From NCBI RefSeq assembly GCF_007860125.1, contig NZ_SJPW01000002.1, forward strand, positions 969,768 through 1,033,767: a DNA stretch of 64,000 bases, in the 5' to 3' direction. Every line of letters starts with the position of its first letter. Position 1 is the stretch's first letter. The translations under genes and the position numbers were made by a program. Source of the stretch: Rubripirellula tenax. GTDB taxonomy: Bacteria; Planctomycetota; Planctomycetia; Pirellulales; Pirellulaceae. The notes beneath the pieces were generated by a model, which was given only the letters and a program-made list of their open reading frames with translations, was not told the origin of the DNA and searched no databases. Below are positions 9,295 to 18,538 of this stretch, in pieces.

Positions 9295-9528
9295 GGAATC
9301 TGTGATCAATTGCAAGAAAAGGATATTTCCGCCTATCGTTTGTTCGGCATCTCGAACGGCGCCGCTGCATCGGGGTCGCTCAGCGGCTAAGATCCGGGGC
9401 TCGGCTCGAACACTGACGCCGACGGAATGGATTTTGCGGTTTGGGCACTCTTGTCCGAGTTCGTTGATTCGGATGACTGGTCAACCCGTCCGCTCAAAAA
9501 CAGCTCTTTCAATTTTGGAATCCGACTG

Positions 9529-10674
9529 ATGCGTTACGTTTTCTTTCGCCAAGCTTTCGTTTGTTTCGTTGCGGTTACCCTGTTCGGTGTTGGCGTGATG
9601 CGCGACGCCGTGGTTGCCCAAGACGTTTCTACCGACGATTCAGCGACCATTTCGATTGATACATTGGCCGATCGCGGTATCGAGTTCTTGAAAAACCGAG
9701 GGCAAGCGGACGACGGATCCTTCAGCCCCGAAACGGGCGCAGCGGTCACAGGCCTTTGCGTTCGCGCGATTCTTGAACACCGCCCTGCGGCAGTAAACGA
9801 TCCCGCTGTCAAGAAAGCCATCGACTTCATCGAGAGCAAAATCCAACCCGATGGCGGCATTTATGCGGCCGGGTCGAAGTGGAAGAACTACGAAACCTCG
9901 GTCGCCGTTGGTGCCCTGATCAAAGCCAACGGTGACCACAAATTCGACAGCGTGCTCAAGCGAGCCGAACTGTTTCTCAAGGGCATCCAGTGGGACGAGG
10001 ACGAAGGCGTCACGCCGGCCGACGCGGCCTATGGTGGTGCAGGCTATGGCAGCCACTCACGGCCAGACCTCTCCAACACGGCGTTCCTGATCGACGCACT
10101 CCGCGAACTGGGCAATGACGCCGATGACGAGTCCATCCAGAAGGCGTTGAAGTTCGTCATCCGAACGCAAAACCTAGCCGGTGAAGGCAACGATACCGAA
10201 CATGCCGACGACATTGGCGACGGCGGTTTCTATTACACGCCGGCCGCCGGAGGGCAAAGTCAGGCGGGTGAATCCGATGGTGGTGGGCTGCGCAGCTACG
10301 CGTCGATGACATACGCGGGACTGAAAAGCATGATTCATGCGGGGCTCACCAAGGACGATCCTCGGGTGGTCGCTGCGATGGACTTCATTCGCAAAAACTA
10401 CTCGCTCGACGCCAACCCCGGCATGGGAACGGCTGGTCTGTTCTACTATTACCACACGTTCGGCAAAGCGCTCGACGTTGCGGAAATCGAAACATTGGAC
10501 GATGCATCGGGCCAGCCACACGTTTGGCGAGAAGAATTGGTAAGAACGTTGGCCCGACATCAGCAGAACGACGGATCGTGGGTGAACTCCGAAAACGACC
10601 GATGGATGGAAGGTGACCGCAACCTCGTCACCGCTTACGCTTTGTTGGCATTGGCCTTTGCCAGCGAACAGTGA
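9529..10674 (+). CDS. Secreted squalene-cyclase/prenyltransferase-like alpha-toroid protein
   Basis: The 381-residue protein starts with a signal peptide (basic MRYVFFR, a hydrophobic core to about residue 25, then VVAQD). The mature part is built of repeated helices with the QxDGxW-like motif of terpene-cyclase toroids: QADDGSFS, QPDGGIYA, SYASMTYAGL, ARHQQNDGSWVN and a final TAYALLAL. This is the prenyltransferase/squalene-oxidase repeat fold. No DXDD motif of true squalene-hopene cyclase is visible, and the protein is exported, so a structural or binding role is more likely than triterpene cyclisation. The start at 9529 is chosen because it gives the signal peptide. It is followed 55 bases later by a WD40-type gene. 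Confidence 0.8.
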   Translation: MRYVFFRQAFVCFVAVTLFGVGVMRDAVVAQDVSTDDSATISIDTLADRGIEFLKNRGQADDGSFSPETGAAVTGLCVRAILEHRPAAVNDPAVKKAIDFIESKIQPDGGIYAAGSKWKNYETSVAVGALIKANGDHKFDSVLKRAELFLKGIQWDEDEGVTPADAAYGGAGYGSHSRPDLSNTAFLIDALRELGNDADDESIQKALKFVIRTQNLAGEGNDTEHADDIGDGGFYYTPAAGGQSQAGESDGGGLRSYASMTYAGLKSMIHAGLTKDDPRVVAAMDFIRKNYSLDANPGMGTAGLFYYYHTFGKALDVAEIETLDDASGQPHVWREELVRTLARHQQNDGSWVNSENDRWMEGDRNLVTAYALLALAFASEQ

Positions 10675-10729
10675 TGCCGCTGCCGAAGCGTAACGTTGTC
10701 AAAATATCGAAACCCGAAGGGATAAGCGG

Positions 10730-11767
10730 ATGACTCGAAGTTGGATGAAGCAGATCGTTGCGTCGATGAGCGCCTTCGCATTGGCGTCGATGGGCGTGGG
10801 AAGTCTTGCGAGATGCGAGGAAGTTGCTGCCGCCCCGAATGTCGATTCCACTTGGGTCACCTCGATCGCGAAATTTGGCAACGAGGGCAAGTTCGCCGCC
10901 TCGACAGCCACCGGCCTGTTGTTGCGTCCCGCCGATGTCGTGTCGTTCGATGCGTCGGATCCGTCGAAGCTGACAAAGCTGTATACACACCCGGCCGCGG
11001 TTTGGCGATTGGTCGTCACCGATGACGGATCCACCATCGCCAGCGTTGATTATCGCGGCAATCTGATGACGATGAATCGCGGCGAAAGCGATGCGAAGTT
11101 GCACGAGAAAGCCTTCGAGCGATGGTGCCAAGCACTGACAATCACGCCCGACCAAAAGTCCTTGGTTGCCGGTAACGAGGCGGGCAAAGTGTTCGCTTGG
11201 GATCTGGCCGAAGGCAAGGTTCGCAAGTCCGTCGAACTGGATGGGCACGCCGTTACCGGACTTTCCGTTTCGCCCGACGGAAAACAAGTCGCCGCATGTG
11301 ATGGCGGTGGCCACGTGCATTTGCTGTCGTGGCCCGAACTGGAATCCGTAGGCAAGATCGAAATCAATGCCGAACCGGCCTGGTGCATTGCGTTCGTCAA
11401 CGATGGCAAACAGTTGCTGCTGGGCAGCGGTGATCGACACCTTTATCGCGTCGATGCGACCGACGGTGCGAAAGCGGAAAGCGTTGCCGAGGGCAGCGAC
11501 TGGATCACCCAGATCGCCGTTTCGCCCGGCGGGCAAGTCGTCGCCAGTGAAGTGGGTGGAAAACTGCATTTCCCCGGCGCATCTTCCGATCCGATGACGG
11601 CCCCCAGCGGCGTTTGGTCGTTGGCGTGGAACGGCGATGGCCAGTTGTTGGTCGGCACTCGCAAGAGCGGCGTCGTCACAGCGGGCCGATCATGGAACTG
11701 GACGGCACCCCAACCCGCCGACTCGCAACCAGCCAACGCGGAACCGACGGCGAAAACCCATGATTGA
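10730..11767 (+). CDS. Secreted WD40-repeat beta-propeller protein
   Basis: This 345-residue protein has an N-terminal signal peptide (about residues 1-28, ending near ARCEE) and a chain of WD40-like blades, with repeated patterns such as VWRLVVTDDGSTIASVDYRG, ALTITPDQKSLVAGNEAGKVFAWDL and GLSVSPDGKQVAACDGGG. About five to six blades can be counted, enough for a closed propeller. It probably acts as a periplasmic or cell-surface interaction scaffold; no partner is apparent. Its stop overlaps the start of the PSP1 gene by eight bases, so the pair is likely translated together. The tail is Pro/Ala/Thr-rich. Confidence 0.8.
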   Translation: MTRSWMKQIVASMSAFALASMGVGSLARCEEVAAAPNVDSTWVTSIAKFGNEGKFAASTATGLLLRPADVVSFDASDPSKLTKLYTHPAAVWRLVVTDDGSTIASVDYRGNLMTMNRGESDAKLHEKAFERWCQALTITPDQKSLVAGNEAGKVFAWDLAEGKVRKSVELDGHAVTGLSVSPDGKQVAACDGGGHVHLLSWPELESVGKIEINAEPAWCIAFVNDGKQLLLGSGDRHLYRVDATDGAKAESVAEGSDWITQIAVSPGGQVVASEVGGKLHFPGASSDPMTAPSGVWSLAWNGDGQLLVGTRKSGVVTAGRSWNWTAPQPADSQPANAEPTAKTHD

Positions 11768-12671
11768 AGCGATTTCCGACCGTTCGGCCGAAACGCCCCA
11801 GTACGTTGTCCGCTGCGGATCGATGCGTATTCTAGGCGTAATGACTTCCAAGCAGCGTTATCGTTACGGCGACGATGTGATCGTACGGACCGATCGCGGT
11901 ACCGAAATCGGAACCGTCCTCTGTGAAGCGACGCCGACGGCGTTGGATTCGATGACCGAACCGACGCAGGGCCGTATCGTCCGTTCGATGTCCGACGACG
12001 ATCGTTCCCAATGGCGTCACCTTGAAACGAAAACGGTCGATGACTTGCAGGTCGCCAATCGCTGTGTCGATGCACTGCGACTAAAAATGGAATTGGTTGA
12101 CGTCGAACGTATTCTTGGTGGCGAACGACTGGTGGTGTACTTCTTAGCCGAAGAACGTGTCGATTTCCGCCAATTGGTTCGTGACCTTGCCAAGGAATTT
12201 CAGACGCGAATCGAGATGCGGCAAATCGGCGTACGTGACGAAGCCAAACTGTTGGCGGACTACGGCGACTGTGGCCAACCGATCTGTTGTGCAACGTTTC
12301 TTAGCAAGATGCCGCCCGTGTCCATGAAAATGGCCAAGCTGCAAAAAGCGACGCTCGATCCGTCAAAGATTTCGGGACGTTGCGGTCGGTTGAAATGCTG
12401 CTTACGTTACGAGTTTGACACTTACGAATCGTTGGCGAAGGAATTACCACCGCCCGGAAGTGTTGTCTTGACGCGAGACGGCAACGTGACGGTCGTCGCA
12501 CAAGACATCCTGTCCCGGCAATTGACGGTCAAGACGGATGACCATCGGCGAGTCCTGATCTCGGCGGACGATGTGCTTAGCATCGTGAAACGCGGCGAAG
12601 AACTTGGGAAACCACGTCGAAGTCGAGCGAGAAAACCGAACAAAGATGTAGATCCGGATACTTCGTCGTAG
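11760..12671 (+). CDS. PSP1-domain protein (RicT/YaaT-like)
   Basis: The 303-residue protein carries the PSP1 domain. After an N-terminal barrel-like part (MRILGVM, YGDDVIVRTDRGTEIGTV) comes the diagnostic cysteine cluster CGQPICCATF and GRCGRLKCCLRYE (about residues 165-225). In Bacillus the homologue RicT is part of an Fe-S-containing complex that influences RNase Y-dependent RNA processing and development. That role is known from the family and not shown here. The start at 11760 overlaps the WD40 gene's stop by eight bases. A Lys/Arg-rich tail ends the protein. The Minf_1886-type gene follows after 35 bases. Confidence 0.9.
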   Translation: MIEAISDRSAETPQYVVRCGSMRILGVMTSKQRYRYGDDVIVRTDRGTEIGTVLCEATPTALDSMTEPTQGRIVRSMSDDDRSQWRHLETKTVDDLQVANRCVDALRLKMELVDVERILGGERLVVYFLAEERVDFRQLVRDLAKEFQTRIEMRQIGVRDEAKLLADYGDCGQPICCATFLSKMPPVSMKMAKLQKATLDPSKISGRCGRLKCCLRYEFDTYESLAKELPPPGSVVLTRDGNVTVVAQDILSRQLTVKTDDHRRVLISADDVLSIVKRGEELGKPRRSRARKPNKDVDPDTSS

Positions 12672-12706
12672 CTCCAAACATCAAGTCATCCAACCTTGGA
12701 AGCGTC

Positions 12707-13216
12707 ATGCCCGGTCATCAACGAAAACCGATTCCGATCCACGATCCGCTACTACCCGACTCTATGCACCCCGACGAGTTCGATATGAAGTCTCCGTTGC
12801 AAGCGATGCGAGAACTGTTGGCCGAGGACACGCGTTATAAAATCGAAGCGTACCAGTTCATTCGCGAGGCCTTGCAGTACGCGCACGAAAACATGGACAA
12901 AGTCACGACGCCGACGCTTTCGGATACCGAAGAGACTGACCAGGACGTCGACGCGCGGCACGTCACCGGTCAACAACTGTGTCAAGCATGTCGCATGTAC
13001 GCGCTGCAACAATACGGGTATCTCGCCAAGATGGTTCTCGCGAATTGGGGTGTCGAACGTACGGGCGACTTCGGCGATTTGGTCTACAATCTGATTCGTA
13101 TCGAACAGATGCGAAAAAGTGAATCCGATCGCCGCGAGGATTTTGATGATGTCTATTGCTTCGACGATGCGTTTGAACCCGAGTTCGAGTTCGTTACCAA
13201 AAAAGACGAAGACTGA
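12707..13216 (+). CDS. Minf_1886 family protein
   Basis: This 169-residue cytosolic protein matches the small conserved Minf_1886 family, common in planctomycetes and verrucomicrobia. Recognisable features are YKIEAYQFIREALQYA, the HVTGQQLCQACRMYALQQYG helix pair, the VLANWGVERTGDFGDLVYNLI stretch, and a closing acidic segment with DDVYCFDDAF. Its function is unknown. It follows the PSP1 gene by 35 bases, in an arrangement suggesting cotranscription. The 3' end overlaps the most likely start of the next gene in another frame. Confidence 0.9.
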   Translation: MPGHQRKPIPIHDPLLPDSMHPDEFDMKSPLQAMRELLAEDTRYKIEAYQFIREALQYAHENMDKVTTPTLSDTEETDQDVDARHVTGQQLCQACRMYALQQYGYLAKMVLANWGVERTGDFGDLVYNLIRIEQMRKSESDRREDFDDVYCFDDAFEPEFEFVTKKDED

Positions 13217-13988
13217 ATTCTCCTCGCGATCGCTCGTGTGCTGCTGCCTGCTTCTTTGCATTCCCTCGTGCTTACCATCACGGGCGACCGCACAAGATGC
13301 GGCACTCCCAGCAACCGCCGAATCGGATTCCAAGCCTGTCGAAGAGGCGCGAACCGAGTATCTGGGCCGAACTCTTGCGACTCCCATGTCGCACTTGGGT
13401 GCGTCGTGGTTGATCCGCCCGGAACGTGACGAAGAAGAAAGTACGTCGGAATCGTTTCTGCAATTGAAACTCACGCCCGGCATGACCGTTTGCGACATGG
13501 GCTGTGGCAACGGATATTGGACCTTGCCGATGGCTCGCGCCGTCGGAAGCAAAGGCAAAGTCTTGGCCGTTGATATTCAACGCGAAATGTTGCACAAGCT
13601 TCGCGAGCGTTCAGGGCGATTGAAGTTGCCGCAGATCAAGCCCGTGCTCGGCGAGATTGATGACCCGAAACTGCCCTCGGGCGAAGTCGACTTGTTATTG
13701 ATGGTCGATGTCTATCACGAGTTTTCGCATCCCGAGTCGATGTTGTGGGGAATCCGGCGATCACTCGCACCCGAAGGCGTTGTCGCCTTGCTTGAATACC
13801 GCGAAGAAGATCCCGCCGTGCCGATCAAACCACTGCACAAGATGTCGAAGTCCCAAATCATCAAAGAGTACGAAGCGAATGGTTTGAAGTTGGTTCGTGA
13901 ATACAACGAACTTCCCTGGCAACACTTGATGTTCTTTGCCCGCGACGACAGTCCGCTTGAAAAGATCGACGCTTCTCCGTTCCCTTGA
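13167..13988 (+). CDS. Secreted class I methyltransferase-like protein
   Basis: The 273-residue product joins a signal-peptide-like N terminus (basic KKTK, then a Cys/Leu-rich hydrophobic stretch and a cleavage-like ATAQD near residue 44) to a class I methyltransferase fold. Motif I is VCDMGCGNGYWT (about residues 108-119), the acidic post-II residue is in LAVDIQ, and a VDVYHEF segment follows. Exported SAM-dependent methyltransferase-like proteins are common in planctomycetes and puzzling, because SAM is cytosolic. ATG at 13167 is used and overlaps the previous gene by 50 bases; ATG 13119 and a GTG after 13216 are alternatives. Confidence 0.75.
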   Translation: MRLNPSSSSLPKKTKTEFSSRSLVCCCLLLCIPSCLPSRATAQDAALPATAESDSKPVEEARTEYLGRTLATPMSHLGASWLIRPERDEEESTSESFLQLKLTPGMTVCDMGCGNGYWTLPMARAVGSKGKVLAVDIQREMLHKLRERSGRLKLPQIKPVLGEIDDPKLPSGEVDLLLMVDVYHEFSHPESMLWGIRRSLAPEGVVALLEYREEDPAVPIKPLHKMSKSQIIKEYEANGLKLVREYNELPWQHLMFFARDDSPLEKIDASPFP

Positions 13989-14069
13989 ACTAGATGTCCG
14001 TTCGTCCGTTCATCCCATGTATCTTTCCATCGTTTGCGATGGCACCACAAGAAACCCAACGAGCTCGTC

Positions 14070-15437
14070 ATGAATCCCGTCGTCCGAATCCAACTTTCGA
14101 TCATGATGTTCTTGGAGTTTTTTGTGTGGGGCTCGTGGTATGTGACCGCACCTAACTTCTTGCAAACGATTGGGTTCAACGCCGCCGACCTTGGTAACAC
14201 GTACTCGGTGGGGCCTATCGCGGGATTGATCACGCCACTGTTGGTTGGTTTGATTGCTGACCGCTTCTTCAGTGCCCAAAAAGTGCTGGCAATCTTGCAC
14301 CTTCTCGGTGGCGTGATTCTGTTCGCAGCGATTTCGATGATGAAGGGTGATTCGCCGTCACCCTCGGTTTTGAACTGGGGCTTTTTTCTCGGCTACATGC
14401 TGACGTACTATCCGACGCTTGCACTGACCAACACCATTGCGATGAAGAACATGTCGGATCCCGAAACGGAGTTCCCCGGCATCCGCGTGCTGGGAACCAT
14501 CGGCTGGATCGCCGCCGGCCTTGCATTGACTTTCACCGGCACCGAAACCAACGTGGGTATGTTCTATCTTGCTGCGGGAGCGGCGATTGCGTTGGGGGCC
14601 TTCAGCTTCTTTTTGCCCGATACACCGCCCGTCAAGTCGGACGAGAAAGTCAGCATCCGGCAATTGTTTGGGCTCGATGCGCTGGCGATGCTGAAGGACC
14701 GTTCGTATGCAGTGTTCTTGATTTCGTCGATGCTGATTTGCATCCCACTAGCTTTCTATTACCAGATCGCCAGCCGCGTCGTCGAACTGGTCCAGTTGCC
14801 GATCGGATTCACGATGTCGTTTGGCCAAGCATCTGAGATCATCTTCATGCTGATCATGCCTTTCTTCTTCAAGCGATTGGGCGTGAAGTGGATGCTTGCG
14901 ATCGGAATGCTGGCCTGGGTAATTCGCTATGCACTGTTCGCCTTCGGGGCGACAGACCAAATTCGCTGGATGATTATCGGCGGGATCATCCTGCACGGCA
15001 TCTGCTATGACTTCTTCTTCGTGACGGGCCAAATCTACACCGACAAGAAGGCTCCCCCGGCAATGCGGGCTCAAGCCCAAGGGCTGTTGGTGATGCTGAC
15101 ACTCGGGTTGGGAATGATGATCGGTGCGCAGGTCGCCGGCCACATCGAAGGTGAGCACACGACCGAACAGGCAACGGAATTCAACGAACAAGTCGTTGCG
15201 AAAACGAAGTTGATCGATGAAGCTACGAAAGCCAATGCGACATCGGAGTCTTTGGCCACGCTGACAGCAGAAAAGGACGATCTGCGACACTCGGAATTGG
15301 CCGCGATCGAGTGGAAATCTTTGTGGATGAAACCAGCTTTGTTTGCGCTAGCCGTGTTAGTCGGTTTTGTTGTCCTATTCAACGATCGAGTTCGTCCGTC
15401 TTCATCGGAACCGGCGTCATCGGATCCGACTTCGTAA
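14070..15437 (+). CDS. MFS transporter, nucleoside:H+ symporter type
   Basis: This 455-residue protein has about twelve membrane segments and the sequence character of the nucleoside:proton symporter branch of the major facilitator superfamily. Its opening reads [19 protein letters not shown], and a [22 protein letters not shown] motif stands between helices 2 and 3. A charged insert near residues 360-415 (rich in Thr, Glu and Lys) precedes the final membrane span and is longer than in NupG. The start at 14070 gives a normal N terminus; an ATG at 14034 would add 12 residues. It is transcribed alone and ends shortly before a strong bidirectional hairpin. The substrate is inferred from family resemblance only. 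Confidence 0.82.
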   Translation: MNPVVRIQLSIMMFLEFFVWGSWYVTAPNFLQTIGFNAADLGNTYSVGPIAGLITPLLVGLIADRFFSAQKVLAILHLLGGVILFAAISMMKGDSPSPSVLNWGFFLGYMLTYYPTLALTNTIAMKNMSDPETEFPGIRVLGTIGWIAAGLALTFTGTETNVGMFYLAAGAAIALGAFSFFLPDTPPVKSDEKVSIRQLFGLDALAMLKDRSYAVFLISSMLICIPLAFYYQIASRVVELVQLPIGFTMSFGQASEIIFMLIMPFFFKRLGVKWMLAIGMLAWVIRYALFAFGATDQIRWMIIGGIILHGICYDFFFVTGQIYTDKKAPPAMRAQAQGLLVMLTLGLGMMIGAQVAGHIEGEHTTEQATEFNEQVVAKTKLIDEATKANATSESLATLTAEKDDLRHSELAAIEWKSLWMKPALFALAVLVGFVVLFNDRVRPSSSEPASSDPTS

Positions 15438-15465
15438 AATCGTTTAGCCAGAATCCGCCAACGGA

Positions 15466-15495
15466 AAGAGCGTGAAGATCACTCTTCACGCTCTT
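15466..15495. terminator. Hairpin terminator between convergent genes
   Basis: A perfect 13-base-pair stem (15466-15478 with 15483-15495) encloses a four-base loop, TCAC. It lies 28 bases after the MFS gene stop and 35 bases beyond the end of the converging small lipoprotein gene, so it can serve both. There is no long T run on either side, so strength is uncertain. Confidence 0.7.
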
Positions 15496-15530
15496 GTGGA
15501 ATCAACCATTTAAACCGTTAGGGGCATCGA

Positions 15531-15782
15531 CTATTCGACGGCTTCTTTGACAGCATCGGCAGCGTCACCGACGGTTTCTTTCACGGCTTCCACACCCGCT
15601 TCGGCGCCATCTTTGACTTCGCCTGCGGCGTCAGCCGTGGCTTCAGCGGCCGAGTCAACAACTTCACCCGCCGTGTCCGCGATGTCGCTTGCGCCGCTCT
15701 TGATCTCGTCGGTAGCGGTTTCGCAACCAACAAAGGTCAGGGTACACGCCAAGAATGCCACACTAAATATGCTTAACTTCAT
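15531..15782 (-). CDS. Small lipoprotein with amphipathic Ala/Glu/Asp helical repeats
   Basis: The 83-residue product begins with a signal peptide ending in a good lipobox (TFVGC, Cys at residue 20). The rest is built from short Ala-rich, acidic, helix-forming repeats (AGEVVDSAAEATADAAGEVKDG and similar), reminiscent of LEA-type or apolipoprotein-like amphipathic helices. ATG at 15782 is chosen over 15797 because GGAGAG stands at suitable distance. It is probably an abundant envelope lipoprotein. No functional family is recognised. It converges on the MFS gene across a shared hairpin. Confidence 0.75.
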   Translation of the reverse strand: MKLSIFSVAFLACTLTFVGCETATDEIKSGASDIADTAGEVVDSAAEATADAAGEVKDGAEAGVEAVKETVGDAADAVKEAVE

Positions 15783-15959
15783 CTCAAAACTCTCCATCTT
15801 TCAAACGATTGATCGAATCTAACGGACGCAATCCATCGCTCCGCGTGACGTCCACCTTAAACGTCAACCCGTAGTATGAAGCCCTTCCCCCCAATGCCAA
15901 GTCGCGACAACCGTATTCGCGGACATTTGACGACCATGGGCCAAAAAACTACCGATTAG

Positions 15960-17135
15960 TCAGGCTGTCAAGAAGTCAAATCTGATGGAATCCCCGTTCA
16001 TGGACTTGAAATCCTGCTTCCAACGGTCTATCGCCTGAACAATCTCGCCATCCGCACGATCGGCAAACCACTTCGTCCAAGAACGATTTGGCGAAAAACC
16101 CAAGCCACCTCGCATTGCCGTGTCAAACGAGGCAAGCGAGGTAACGCGTCCCTCTTGATGAACCACCGCAGCTTCGATCAGCATCGGAATGGCCAACAGT
16201 TGAACCAGGTCGATGTCGGAAACTTCGCCAATCGGACGATGATAGGTGTCGGCCAATACGGCAATTTCGGGTGAAATGGCATCCGAGCGTTCACCGTCGA
16301 CATAGTCATAGAAACCGCCGCCGGATGCTTTGCCCATTCGTCCGCGTTTGATCATTTTCCCCAACATCGGCGCGGGTGCGATTCGTTGGGGGAATGATTG
16401 CCAGTAGACGCGTCCGGCATCGAAAGTCGTCCGTGTGCCGATGGTATCGATCAACTCCAACGGCGACATCGGCATTCCATATTGAAGTGCTGCCCGCTCG
16501 ATTCGCTCGGCCGCGATTCCGTGGCACAACAACAACATCGCCTGGTTCAAATAGGGCGACAACAACCGATTCACAATGAAACCCGGCGTGTCGGGGGCGA
16601 TCAAAGGTTCCTTCTTCAATCGCGATGCATGCTCGGCGCAAATCGAAATCGTTCGATCATCCGTCGCCGCGCCTCGGATGATTTCGACTGCTGGTCGTTG
16701 GTCGACCGGCATGAAAAAGTGCATCCCCGCGAATCGCTGTGGCCGCAAAAGCGACGATGCAATATCACCGATGCGAAGGGTCGAGGTGTTGCTGCACAGG
16801 ATCGCCCCGTCACCAAACAACTTTTCAGCGTCCGCAAAAAACGCCCGTTTGACATCCAAACGTTCCGCAATCGACTCGATCACGATCGTCGGCGTCTCAA
16901 TCATCGTTTTTCCACAGTCCAGCGAAACGGCTGACAACGAATCACCCACGCTAAAACCGTCGCTCACTCTTACCGGGACGCTCCGATGCAACGCATGGTT
17001 GACTTCGTCCGCCGCCGAACGAATCGCATTGGCGTCTCGGTCCACCAAGTGGACTGAAACACCGACATCCAAATGCGCGGCCAAGATCGCGCGGCCCACC
17101 GTTCCGGCGCCGACCAAGACGATTCCCTTGATCAT
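15960..17135 (-). CDS. 3-hydroxyacyl-CoA dehydrogenase family protein
   Basis: The 391-residue protein has the NAD-binding Rossmann start IVLVGAGTVGRA, the catalytic region ILCSNTSTL and GMHFFMPVDQRPAVEII (the His-Phe-Phe-Met-Pro motif of the family), and two C-terminal helical domains (IAPDTPGFIVNRLL, then GRMGKASGGGFYDY). It should oxidise a 3-hydroxyacyl-CoA, as in beta-oxidation or related pathways. No enoyl-CoA hydratase domain is fused, unlike FadB. The start at 17135 shares one base with the stop of the upstream CE15-like esterase gene (TGATG), which couples translation of two apparently unrelated enzymes. Confidence 0.9.
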   Translation of the reverse strand: MIKGIVLVGAGTVGRAILAAHLDVGVSVHLVDRDANAIRSAADEVNHALHRSVPVRVSDGFSVGDSLSAVSLDCGKTMIETPTIVIESIAERLDVKRAFFADAEKLFGDGAILCSNTSTLRIGDIASSLLRPQRFAGMHFFMPVDQRPAVEIIRGAATDDRTISICAEHASRLKKEPLIAPDTPGFIVNRLLSPYLNQAMLLLCHGIAAERIERAALQYGMPMSPLELIDTIGTRTTFDAGRVYWQSFPQRIAPAPMLGKMIKRGRMGKASGGGFYDYVDGERSDAISPEIAVLADTYHRPIGEVSDIDLVQLLAIPMLIEAAVVHQEGRVTSLASFDTAMRGGLGFSPNRSWTKWFADRADGEIVQAIDRWKQDFKSMNGDSIRFDFLTA

Positions 17136-18457
17136 CACTTCGGAAGCCCGTCTACGAAATCGATGATCCGACGCCAATCAACGTGGGTCAATCCGTGAGG
17201 ACCGCCACCGATGTGATAACCGGTTTGGCCGACAATCTGAGGTTGATCGAGCGGCGGCGGACTGGCGTATTGAAGCAAATCCGGGTCATCGATGAAGTCG
17301 TTGCCGATCGACGTTTTCCCCAGCAACCGAAACACCGGCGCCGCATGAACGAGCGAAAGATATTCGCCTCGCGGATCCGCCCATAGATCTTCGTCGGCGC
17401 TGGTCACGTAAACACCACGCGGGGCGATCAACGAAATCAGTTCGTGTTGATCGACGGGCAATCCGTTTACGTCAGCGGCGTAGGTGGCGAATCGAGGGCA
17501 AAACCAATGCGGAAAGACTTCCGTGATTCGGCCGACCGTTTCGCCATAGCCGCGGCGCGACAGGGCCGCGCCGCCACATCCCGATTGGTTACTGACCGCA
17601 ACTGAAAAACGGCGATCCTCGGCTGCCGCCCAAAGCGATGCCTTGCCTCCTCGCGAATGCCCGACAACGGTAACGTGCGATGAATCGACTTGCGGAATTC
17701 GTTCCAGATAGTCGAGCACACGACTGGCCGCGAAACCCCACGCCGACAAACTGCGCCAGGCGTCGTCCGTTGGTGGCTGTCCGTCGGCAAAGAAAACGCG
17801 AATGCCATCGGCATAACCATCGGCCCGGTCGGGATCCACATCGGACGTGAAGAACGATGCGGTTGCGTAACCGCGTTGGATCAGATCTTTGACCGGATAA
17901 AACGAATCGTAGTTTTCAGTGACTTCGGCAACTGCGGGGAATGTTCGATTGTTGATGAACACGAATGCCGGGGCGGGATCATCGCTTTCGGTCGGCAAAA
18001 AGACGACGAACGGAAACTGAAACGAACTCGGGCCGATCGAGACAGTGGCTTTCATGGTTCGGCCGACCGCGGCGCCATCCAACACCGTCGATTCCGACTC
18101 GACATCGAAAGCAATCGAGTACTCGGTTTCCGGGCGTCGACCGTACACGTGTTTGCGGAACAGCTCCAATAATTCGGGACGTCGAGTGGAGTTCCATGTT
18201 GCCGCATCGATGACCGGGTTACCACTGTGCAGTACCAACGGATTCGGCAATCGGTAGTTGGGGACTTTCGACTCGTCGTAGTTGAACTCGGGGCGTTTTG
18301 TCGAAAGCTGGTCAACAAGATCAGAGTCGGCCGACCACTGGGGCGCGGCAGTAACGCTGTTTTGGGCCTGCAATCGGCCGCCCAATGCAGTTGCAACCAC
18401 AATTACGAACATCGCGAAAGAACCGCAACTTTGGGTCATCATCAGTTCGGCTTTCAT
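17135..18457 (-). CDS. CE15-like glucuronoyl esterase, secreted
   Basis: This 440-residue exported alpha/beta hydrolase (signal peptide to about residue 32) resembles carbohydrate esterase family 15, which cleaves ester bonds between lignin or other alcohols and glucuronic acid in xylan. The nucleophile elbow is VVGHSRGGKASLW with Ser268, followed by SGCGGAALSRR, a family hallmark. The canonical catalytic Glu that precedes SG in fungal enzymes is replaced by Gln here (NQSG). An acidic residue in SADEDLWADP could take its place, as proposed for some bacterial members. A C-terminal His is available in GPHGLTHVDW. The gene overlaps the hydroxyacyl-CoA dehydrogenase start by one base. Confidence 0.78.
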   Translation of the reverse strand: MKAELMMTQSCGSFAMFVIVVATALGGRLQAQNSVTAAPQWSADSDLVDQLSTKRPEFNYDESKVPNYRLPNPLVLHSGNPVIDAATWNSTRRPELLELFRKHVYGRRPETEYSIAFDVESESTVLDGAAVGRTMKATVSIGPSSFQFPFVVFLPTESDDPAPAFVFINNRTFPAVAEVTENYDSFYPVKDLIQRGYATASFFTSDVDPDRADGYADGIRVFFADGQPPTDDAWRSLSAWGFAASRVLDYLERIPQVDSSHVTVVGHSRGGKASLWAAAEDRRFSVAVSNQSGCGGAALSRRGYGETVGRITEVFPHWFCPRFATYAADVNGLPVDQHELISLIAPRGVYVTSADEDLWADPRGEYLSLVHAAPVFRLLGKTSIGNDFIDDPDLLQYASPPPLDQPQIVGQTGYHIGGGPHGLTHVDWRRIIDFVDGLPK

Positions 18458-18538
18458 TCGAAGATCATTGGCCTAGACACGCACCTGGGATCGGAACGCT
18501 TGCAGCAATGGTACCGGATTTCAAAAGCCCGAGTCACT

